Positions 45,348-52,708 of a DNA stretch of 64,000 nucleotides are shown piece by piece. Location of the stretch: the NCBI GenBank assembly GCA_942492055.1, contig CALODP010000019.1, forward strand, positions 248,001 to 312,000, read 5' to 3'. The position numbers and the translations under genes were made by a program. A model generated the notes under the pieces. The model was not told the origin of the DNA. It searched no databases and was given only the letters and a program-made list of their open reading frames with translations. The stretch comes from CALODP01 sp942492055 (GTDB lineage Bacteria > Bacteroidota > Ignavibacteria > Ignavibacteriales > Melioribacteraceae). How positions within the stretch are numbered: the first letter of the stretch is position 1; the number at the start of each line of letters is the position of its first letter.

Positions 45348-46931
45348 TTATTCATTAACAGTGCCTAACGGTTGATGATATTGCTTCAATAAATCATTTA
45401 CTTCTTTAACCGGATTAAAAGTTTCTAAGGGAACTTCAACAAAAACGGTATTCCAAAATGCCATACTTCCGTTCCATAGCCCAGGTAATTCCAAAGCTTT
45501 TAATTCTTTCCCATCTTTTGATTTAATGGAAATAAACCCTGTCTTATTATTTCTATATTGGAGCAAATCAAATGCTTCTCCTTTATAGTTCCTAAGTCCA
45601 CAGACTAGATCAACAGGATTAAAGTGAGTCGAAGACTCGAATATTTTTAGTTGTTCATTATCTTCCAGATCTATCTGAGACTGTTCGACAATTTGCAGTG
45701 ACTTTTCCCCGTTTTCATCTTCAACCCAAAAAGGTCCACCTCCAGGCGCACCCGTATTCTTTACCATTCCGCAAACCCTTATTGGCCTATTTAGTAGATC
45801 AAATATTCTATTCTTCTTCTCTTTAATAGATAGTTTTTTAACACCATCTCCCAAATATCCGTTAAGCTCTTCTTTATAAAACGCAAAGCTTTTATCAATT
45901 AGAGCTATATCATCACTTATTTCAAGCCTTCGAAGCAGATCAAAGCACTCGTCTTGTAATTTTCCTAATAATCCTCCTATTATCATCTTACTTCTTACAG
46001 TTGTTTCCATATGATCTTCGTGAACAACATTATCGATGTTTTTAATAAAAACAATATCCCCTTCCAAATCATTCAAATTCTCCAGCAAAGCTCCATGCCC
46101 GGCAGGCCTAAATAGGGGAAGATTATCCAAATTATAAAAAGGCTCACCGGATAACTCTAATGCAAGTGTATCTGTGGTCTCCTTCTGAAACGAATAAGAT
46201 ATTTCGATATCGTAATTACGCTTTTGGAATTTGCAATGTAGATTATTTGAGATTTCGAGAAATTCTTCCTCAAAATTTATTGGAATCGTAAAATGAATTT
46301 TTCCAAAACCATTTTTCGTGCAAATGTATTTAATATTTTCAATCAAATGCTCTTCAAAAGGATTTCTAGATTCTGTAGTATAGGCATGAAAACATACCGC
46401 TCCCTTTGGTTTTTTAGAATAATCCAGACCGGGTCTATATAAAATAATATCCAATAAATGTTTAATATCACTTGTACTTAAAATACTTTCAAGCTCTCCT
46501 CCAAACTTTTCATAAAGATTCGCATTAAAAGCATACTTCGTAAAATTGTTGAAAAGCTCTTTCACAGCTAAAGCTTCTGAAGAGGAATCTTTATCAAAAT
46601 CGATTAATGAATAATCTGACAGCTCAAATTTTCTCCGAATTTCTATCATTTTTTTAAACATGCGAGTTGCTGCTCCGGAAGCAGGGACAAACTGACTAAC
46701 TCTCCCTTTCTCTCTAATTACATTATAGCCGGAAATGAAATCCGAAATATTCTCATTTTCTGTTTTTCGGATCCCGTCATCAATAATAGCCGGCCTGTCT
46801 AATTTGATCATCGGTAAACCTTTTCGAAGAATCTTCATTTGATTTAGCAATTCTTCCTCAGGTATTTGCTTGGCAATCAAATAGTTCAGAGTTCTCTCTA
46901 AATTTTCTAATTCTTTATTCATATTAGTCAT
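45348..46931 (-). CDS. DUF4301 family protein
   Basis: 527 residues without signal or membrane segments, so cytoplasmic. 'VSQFVPASGAATRMFKKM' near residue 75 is the signature of DUF4301, found mainly in Bacteroidota. Other conserved stretches are 'RPAGHGALLENLNDLEGDIVFIKNIDNVVHEDH', which looks like the active-site region of a nucleotidyltransferase, and 'CGMVKNTGAPGGGPFWVEDENG'. By resemblance it could activate a sugar as a nucleotide derivative, but no member is known to me to be characterised. Its start overlaps the end of the LOV kinase gene by a few bases, and a second ATG three codons in is possible. Its position suggests a link to the polysaccharide genes. Confidence 0.82.
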   Translation of the reverse strand: MTNMNKELENLERTLNYLIAKQIPEEELLNQMKILRKGLPMIKLDRPAIIDDGIRKTENENISDFISGYNVIREKGRVSQFVPASGAATRMFKKMIEIRRKFELSDYSLIDFDKDSSSEALAVKELFNNFTKYAFNANLYEKFGGELESILSTSDIKHLLDIILYRPGLDYSKKPKGAVCFHAYTTESRNPFEEHLIENIKYICTKNGFGKIHFTIPINFEEEFLEISNNLHCKFQKRNYDIEISYSFQKETTDTLALELSGEPFYNLDNLPLFRPAGHGALLENLNDLEGDIVFIKNIDNVVHEDHMETTVRSKMIIGGLLGKLQDECFDLLRRLEISDDIALIDKSFAFYKEELNGYLGDGVKKLSIKEKKNRIFDLLNRPIRVCGMVKNTGAPGGGPFWVEDENGEKSLQIVEQSQIDLEDNEQLKIFESSTHFNPVDLVCGLRNYKGEAFDLLQYRNNKTGFISIKSKDGKELKALELPGLWNGSMAFWNTVFVEVPLETFNPVKEVNDLLKQYHQPLGTVNE

Positions 46932-49900
46932 CCGGCAAATTAGTCAATTCACTTTTAACTTCTTTTAATACTGTTTCTATATTATCATTTAACAGCTCGA
47001 TGGTTACAAATAGTTCATTAATCCCCATATCATCAATTTTCCATTTCTCTATTTTTACTAATAATTCACTAAGTTCTCCTACTCCGACATAAGCCATGGT
47101 TGGTTTCATCTTATGAGCTATTCTTTTTAGTTCTTTGTAATTTCCTTCTTTTGCTAAGTTATTAATCTGCATGATGTAATTAGGAGTATTTTTTAAAAAT
47201 TCCGCCAATACTTCTTTCATTACTATTTTATTTCCATTTGCTACTTCATTTAGGTAAGATAAGCTGATTTGCAGAGGTAGTTTTTTCTTAGTTGCGGACT
47301 CATTAATATCGTTATTCACTTCTCTAGTTCTAAGAATTTGACGAATTTTATCATTTAGATCTTCCGGTTTTACAGGTTTACTAATGTAATCAGTCATACC
47401 GGCTTTTAATACTTTTTCTTTTGATTCTAACAAGGCAGAGGCTGTCAGTGCAATTATTGGAATTGATTTTTTCGGTTCCACAAATTCAGCACGTATTATT
47501 TTTGATGTCTCATAGCCATCCAAAATAGGCATTTGCAAATCCATTAAAATAAGATCAAAATCCTCTTCTCTTAGCAAATCCAAAGCTTCGCTACCATTAT
47601 TAGCGATTACATAATTAGTATTCCATAAATCTAATATACTAGACACAACCAGTTGATTAATTTTATTATCCTCTGCAACAAGAATTTTAAACTCCTCCAT
47701 GGAATATTCTAAACTCTCACTCTGTCCTTTTCGTAGTGATCCTTTTCCAATTTTCGATTGATCTGTTTTTTCAAACGGAAGAGTAACCGAAAAGGTTGTT
47801 CCTTCGTTCAATTTGCTCTGTACTTTTATATCACCGCCTTGAAGTTCTACAAGCCTTTTAACTATAGCTAATCCTAATCCTGTTCCTTTATTGGAAATAT
47901 TGTTTTCCCTCTCTATTTGTTCGAAGCTATCGAATATTTTATTGAGATTACCTTCACTTATGCCCACTCCGGTATCATCGACAACAAATTTTATAAAAAT
48001 CTTATGAGCTGTTTCCTTACTTGAAAAGCAGCTCAGTTTTACCAAACCTTCATTCGTAAACTTCACAGCATTCGAAACAATATTCAACAAAATCTGAGTC
48101 AATCGAACCTTATCACCAATAATAACTTCAGGAAGATCTTCCTCGATATTCAATCTTGTCTTAATATTTTTTTCTTCGGAAATATATTTTACTGCTTCGA
48201 TTACATATCCCGATACTTCTCTTAGCGAAAAAGTATCTTTTTCGAATTTAATTTTTCCAGCTTCTATTTTGGAAAAATCCAATACATCATTAATTATTAC
48301 CAGTAGATTATCCGCAGAAGCCTTAATGATATTAAGAAATTTTTTTTGTTCATCCGAAGGTGCTTTTCTTAATAAGAGATTTGTAAGCCCCACAACAGCA
48401 TTCATTGGAGTTCTTATTTCGTGACTCATATGAGCAAGAAATTGTTCTTTTGCTTTTGTAGAATGTTCTGCTACTTTTTTCGCTTCTATAAGTTCTTCAA
48501 CAACTTTCTTCCTTTCGGTTATATCGGAAATCGCGGCTGTAAAAAAACGCTTGTTTTCTATATTTGTTTCCTGAATTTTCACCTCGATGGGAATTATTTC
48601 TCCATCCTTTCTTACCCCATTTAATTCCAGTTTCTTTCCGATAACATTCTGTACACCGGTTCGCAAATATTTTTCCATGCCGGCATCATGCATTTTATGA
48701 AATTGTTTAGGCATTATTTTATGAATTTTCTCCCCTGTTAATTCCTCCTTACTAAAACCAAAAATCTTTTCCATCTCATTATTTATCATTACTGTTTTGC
48801 TTGTTTCGTCAATTGTAATAATCCCTTCACCGACTGTATTAAGTACAGAGGAGAGTTTTTTTTTCGATTTTATAATTTCCTTTTCATATTTCTTTCTTGT
48901 GGTAATATCTTTGTATTGCCATAAGTGTCCTCGATAATCATTTAGAATAAATATTGGAATATATGAGCGTTCAAGAACCCTACCATCCTTCATCACTATT
49001 TCTTCTGTTTTAACTATTTCTCGTTTGCTTAGTATCACTTCTACTCTCTCAATAAAATTTTCTTCATCAAGAAAAAGAAATTTCATTTCATTGGCATAAG
49101 CTACACAATCAGCACCTATCAAATCTTCGGGGGGGGAGGGAATAGCAAATATCTCTCTTAATTCATCATTAATTAAGACAATTCTTCTATGCTCATCTTC
49201 AACCAATATTCCTTCTTGAAGATTTTCAATAAGAGCACTTATTCTGGAAGTCGCTTCAATAAGTTGCTCTTCTGCTTTCTTTCTTTCAGTTATATCATTT
49301 TGTACACCGATAAAATGAGTAATTGATCCTGAGTCATCCTTTATTGGAGAAAGACTAAGTTCATTCCAAAACATTTCACCGCTTTTTTTATAATTTTTTA
49401 GTAATACTTTACACTCCTTCCCATTTTTAATGGCTTCTTTTAATTTTAATACTCCATCTTGTTCTCTCTCTTCCCCTTGAAGAAACCGACAATTCCCTCC
49501 AATTACTTCTTCCGCAGAATAACCGGTAATTTTCTCAAAAGCTTTATTAACGTAAATGATAGGATTGTCTTTTTTTCTAGCATCCGTTATAACGAATCCG
49601 TTACTACTAAACATCAGGGCCTTATCGTGAAGCATTAGCGTTTTCTTAGTCTCTTCCTGTATTCTCCTATTTTGAAGATTAGAATATACTATACCACAAA
49701 GATTCCCGACAAAAGAAAGTAATGTCTTATGGAAATCTGTAAAAGCTCCTTTTACCCTACTCGCAAAACCAAAACTCCCTATGCATTTATCATTGCTAAA
49801 AACAGGAATATATAACCTGGATTTAATTACAAAACTTCTTTTGCTACTGGAGGAAATCCCTTCCGAATCTTTATCTACATCCGGAATATCAATTGTTTTT

Positions 49901-50169
49901 TCTGTATTAAAAACATATCCGGGATGTCTTGTCATAGCTGTTTCTTCAGCCTCCTTCCGTTCTTGCTCGGAAAAACCTTTTGCATAAACAAGCTTTAATT
50001 TCTTTTCCACAGGGTCATACAAATAAAATCCCGTGTGATCTACCGTTATAACCATTTCAATAACTTCTTCAATTCTTTCGTCGAACATTTCCAAATCAGT
50101 CACGGAAGCCAATTTCGCAGCAAAAGATTCAAGAGTATTCAATATTTTCTTCAGATCACTATTCATCAT
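46924..50169 (-). CDS. Blue-light-type LOV hybrid histidine kinase with REC and Hpt domains
   Basis: 1081 residues, no membrane segment. Order: GAF (about 15-165), LOV-type PAS (about 185-300), two further PAS domains (about 305-425 and 430-555), HisKA with His583 ('HMSHEIRTPMNAV'), HATPase ('LNIVSNAVKFTNEG', 'DDTGVGI', 'GTGLGLAIVKRL'), receiver with Asp877 ('ILMDLQMPILDGYE') and Hpt with His1019 ('IAHKMKP'). The first PAS has the full LOV set: Asn226-Cys227-Arg228-Phe-Leu-Gln231, Asn259, Asn269 and Gln290, the residues that hold flavin and form the light-driven adduct. It is therefore a probable blue-light or redox sensor feeding a phosphorelay. It overlaps the GlcG-like gene upstream and the DUF4301 gene downstream, inside the polysaccharide set. 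Confidence 0.9.
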   Translation of the reverse strand: MMNSDLKKILNTLESFAAKLASVTDLEMFDERIEEVIEMVITVDHTGFYLYDPVEKKLKLVYAKGFSEQERKEAEETAMTRHPGYVFNTEKTIDIPDVDKDSEGISSSSKRSFVIKSRLYIPVFSNDKCIGSFGFASRVKGAFTDFHKTLLSFVGNLCGIVYSNLQNRRIQEETKKTLMLHDKALMFSSNGFVITDARKKDNPIIYVNKAFEKITGYSAEEVIGGNCRFLQGEEREQDGVLKLKEAIKNGKECKVLLKNYKKSGEMFWNELSLSPIKDDSGSITHFIGVQNDITERKKAEEQLIEATSRISALIENLQEGILVEDEHRRIVLINDELREIFAIPSPPEDLIGADCVAYANEMKFLFLDEENFIERVEVILSKREIVKTEEIVMKDGRVLERSYIPIFILNDYRGHLWQYKDITTRKKYEKEIIKSKKKLSSVLNTVGEGIITIDETSKTVMINNEMEKIFGFSKEELTGEKIHKIMPKQFHKMHDAGMEKYLRTGVQNVIGKKLELNGVRKDGEIIPIEVKIQETNIENKRFFTAAISDITERKKVVEELIEAKKVAEHSTKAKEQFLAHMSHEIRTPMNAVVGLTNLLLRKAPSDEQKKFLNIIKASADNLLVIINDVLDFSKIEAGKIKFEKDTFSLREVSGYVIEAVKYISEEKNIKTRLNIEEDLPEVIIGDKVRLTQILLNIVSNAVKFTNEGLVKLSCFSSKETAHKIFIKFVVDDTGVGISEGNLNKIFDSFEQIERENNISNKGTGLGLAIVKRLVELQGGDIKVQSKLNEGTTFSVTLPFEKTDQSKIGKGSLRKGQSESLEYSMEEFKILVAEDNKINQLVVSSILDLWNTNYVIANNGSEALDLLREEDFDLILMDLQMPILDGYETSKIIRAEFVEPKKSIPIIALTASALLESKEKVLKAGMTDYISKPVKPEDLNDKIRQILRTREVNNDINESATKKKLPLQISLSYLNEVANGNKIVMKEVLAEFLKNTPNYIMQINNLAKEGNYKELKRIAHKMKPTMAYVGVGELSELLVKIEKWKIDDMGINELFVTIELLNDNIETVLKEVKSELTNLPDD

Positions 50170-50593
50170 TACTTCCCGAAACTTTCAAAGCTTTTCTGGC
50201 AATAATCTCATCCTGCGAATAATGCCCGCCGCTAATCCCAATAGCTCCCACTATTTCTTCGCCATCCATTATCGGAACTCCTCCTCCGAGAAGAATAAAA
50301 TCTTTGATATTACTTACTCCTTCGTGCAGAATTGGGTCTTCAATAATGAAATTATGCCAATCTTCTCCGGTTGCCAATCCTAGCCCGACGGCAGTAACAG
50401 CTTTTTTCCGAGCGACATCAATTGACATGAGAGGAGCGTTATCCATTCGGGCAGATAATTTCGGAAGCCCACTTTCGTCGACTATCATTACAGCTATTCC
50501 AATTGATAATTCTTTAGCCTCGTTGATAGCCGCTTCGAGAATTCTATTAGCAGCTGATAAAGTAAGAGATTTTTTTTCGAATGTTTTTCCCAT
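50159..50593 (-). CDS. GlcG/HbpS-like (DUF336) protein
   Basis: 144 residues, cytoplasmic. The family marks are 'GIAVMIVDESGLPKLSARMDNAPLMSIDVARKKAVTAV' and 'GGVPIMDGEEIVGAIGISGGHYSQDE'. Relatives include GlcG of glycolate loci and HbpS, a haem-binding protein that works with a two-component system. Here the gene precedes and overlaps a hybrid histidine kinase, so a sensory partnership like HbpS with its kinase is a reasonable guess. It is the first gene of the set; 183 bp upstream separate it from the end of the barrel gene and should hold the promoter, though I could not fix one. Start has GAGGGGA upstream. Confidence 0.88.
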   Translation of the reverse strand: MGKTFEKKSLTLSAANRILEAAINEAKELSIGIAVMIVDESGLPKLSARMDNAPLMSIDVARKKAVTAVGLGLATGEDWHNFIIEDPILHEGVSNIKDFILLGGGVPIMDGEEIVGAIGISGGHYSQDEIIARKALKVSGSNDE

Positions 50594-50775
50594 GTTCCCC
50601 TCTCTCCAACAATTAAAATATTTTTAGTTCTACTAGTGATTTTGTAAACAGAGATCGGGATAAAATAATTCACAATAAATGGGACTCAATTTCGATGAGG
50701 CTGTAATGGAATAGTTTCATAAGTATATTTCGTTGAAAAGATGTTAGTAATTGATGAGTTTTCCCAATTAAGATT

Positions 50776-51957
50776 TTAAAAGTAGACTTTTATTCGCGCA
50801 AAGCCTCCGGCACCGAATTCTCCGAATTCGGATTCTCTTTTACCAAAGGGAATATATCCGACTATTGTTAGAATTGTATTATCATTATAACTGTAATCGA
50901 ACCAGGGATAGAGCATTCCGCTCTCATCGTCCAAGTTGATCAGAAAGAAATTAGACCAATCGAGCAACTCAAGAATAGGATAACGTTGCCCGAGAGATAA
51001 ATATTTCTGTCCCAGATTTTCACCGGCCGTTCCCAATAACCTTATCCAGTCTTCAATTGTATAATTGCGATAATTCTTTTTCCCTAATCCGGAATAGTAG
51101 TATTCAGTCATAAGATATATCTGATTTTCGAATGTGTAATCTACTCCCACAAGTGCCTGAGTATAATCGAAACCATTTTCTCTGCTATTGTAAGCTCCTT
51201 CTCCCCAAAAGCCTAGTCCGAAAATTTGTCCCGAAAAATCAGCTCCGTATAATCTTCGTTTTTGATTATTGTCTGAGAAACTGTGAATATCTAAAATAGA
51301 TTCTTCCTTTTCGGCGTATGAAAGAGAAATGTCGAATCCCAATAGATGGTTCTTAATTCTCAACATTTTTGAAGATGAAGAGAAGTTATCCTTAATTTGG
51401 ATAACTGCTGTTAGCTCCCCTTCGGATGAAAATTGATAACTTCCCTTAAAAGCGTTTATTCCTCTCTTTTCATAGGTAGGATCCATCAGATTCTTGTCAT
51501 TAAAGATATCTGTCGGATTCCAACTATATCCGCTTCCCATTGGTAATTGTTGCTTCCCTACTCGAAATGTGAAATCCCCCAGATAGAGAGTTACAAAGAC
51601 ATTGTCCAAATACCCTTCATCTTTGTTTTCAAAAGCAAATTGGTTAATAATATTTTCGGTCTCTCCGGGAAATTCTCCCAAATAGTTTTTAACCAATCGG
51701 CTCGGAATAAAATCAAAAGTATTATAGTTTTTCTTACCGTGAAAAGTCTGATACACAATATCTGCGTCGAGTGTTATATTTCTCGATATCTCCGAAGCTA
51801 GATCCAGCCGAAGCTTATTATAGTCTTGCAAATAAAATTTCCCCTTGATTTTCGTAGGCGAAAATTGATTTTCATAATAGCCGGAGAATTCCGGAGTCTG
51901 CGCAAAGCTCACAACCCCAATAAGAAAACAGGAAATAGTTATTATCACATTTCGCAT
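50776..51957 (-). CDS. Outer-membrane beta-barrel protein partner of the RND exporter
   Basis: 393 residues with a signal peptide (about 1-19). The rest is alternating polar/aromatic beta strands ('TPEFSGYYENQFSP', 'FTFRVGKQQLPMGSGYSWNPTDIFND', ending 'GGFARIKVYF'), as in alginate-type or DUF1302-like porins of about 16-18 strands. 'VGKQQLPMGSGYSWNPTDIF' is common in barrels encoded beside MMPL exporters and LolA-like proteins. It follows the LolA-like gene by 8 bp. I infer the outer-membrane part of a lipid or lipoprotein transport path; it could also be a plain porin. Confidence 0.78.
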   Translation of the reverse strand: MRNVIITISCFLIGVVSFAQTPEFSGYYENQFSPTKIKGKFYLQDYNKLRLDLASEISRNITLDADIVYQTFHGKKNYNTFDFIPSRLVKNYLGEFPGETENIINQFAFENKDEGYLDNVFVTLYLGDFTFRVGKQQLPMGSGYSWNPTDIFNDKNLMDPTYEKRGINAFKGSYQFSSEGELTAVIQIKDNFSSSSKMLRIKNHLLGFDISLSYAEKEESILDIHSFSDNNQKRRLYGADFSGQIFGLGFWGEGAYNSRENGFDYTQALVGVDYTFENQIYLMTEYYYSGLGKKNYRNYTIEDWIRLLGTAGENLGQKYLSLGQRYPILELLDWSNFFLINLDDESGMLYPWFDYSYNDNTILTIVGYIPFGKRESEFGEFGAGGFARIKVYF

Positions 51958-51964
51958 ACGGAAA

Positions 51965-52708
51965 TTATCTCCTATTCAAACTTTTTGTCGTAAACAAATC
52001 GTCTGCCAACTCAATATCATAAGTGATCTCCAAAGTCTCCATTACTGTCTTTCCCCCCTCTTGCAGATTATCCATAGTAAGCTTCATGGCAGTCCAATGA
52101 TTGTCAATAAGTTTCACCTCTTCGCAAACTAGCCGTTTTAGTAATTCCCCTTCCTCGTAGTAATCTATCTTTAGAGTTAGAAATCTTTCGCAATCAGCCC
52201 AAAGAATGAGTTTCGAATAATGGGGACCCCTTTCGGTTGGTATCATTTCGAACTTATAGCACTCACGCCCTGCAACCGTTTCCTTTCCTAACAATTTATA
52301 AGAATAATCTTTCTCATAATCACCGGCGGCCATATCCTCATATGAAAAGTCACTCCCTTGAACTTTCTGCCTTTTCGCATGACTGGCAAGATGCCGGACT
52401 CTATCGGTACGAGGGGTGTAGAACCAAATATCGTCACCGTCGTTGAGCATAAGTATTTTGTCCCCACTAATTCTTTTCGGGGAAATATATTTCATAAGTT
52501 GCTTTTCATTTCTGTTTTTCGAAATAGCCTCGGCTTCCAGTATTCTTTTTTCTCCTCCGGAAGTTGTTATTATTTGTTTGATCTTCCCTTTGCTCGATTC
52601 CACTCTTTCCGTTTTATCTATCTTTTCAATTATCTGTTTCGGGGTTAGTGCTTGCGCAATTCCGAAAACTGATGTTACCAAAAGGAGAAGAATTATTTTC
52701 TTTATCAT
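51965..52708 (-). CDS. LolA-like periplasmic carrier (outer membrane lipoprotein-sorting protein)
   Basis: I take the ATG at 52708, which overlaps the exporter's stop (ATGA) and gives a signal peptide (MIKKIILLLLVTSVFGIAQ) and 247 residues; the longer frame has no signal. The protein has the LolA-like fold of PF17131: 'DKTERVESSKGKIKQIITT', 'LMKYISPKRISGDKILMLNDGDDIWFYTPRTDRVRHLASHAKRQKVQGSDFSYEDM' and 'GRECYKFEMIPT'. Such proteins accompany MMPL-type RND exporters and probably ferry a lipid from the inner to the outer membrane. The cargo is unknown. Confidence 0.87.
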   Translation of the reverse strand: MIKKIILLLLVTSVFGIAQALTPKQIIEKIDKTERVESSKGKIKQIITTSGGEKRILEAEAISKNRNEKQLMKYISPKRISGDKILMLNDGDDIWFYTPRTDRVRHLASHAKRQKVQGSDFSYEDMAAGDYEKDYSYKLLGKETVAGRECYKFEMIPTERGPHYSKLILWADCERFLTLKIDYYEEGELLKRLVCEEVKLIDNHWTAMKLTMDNLQEGGKTVMETLEITYDIELADDLFTTKSLNRR

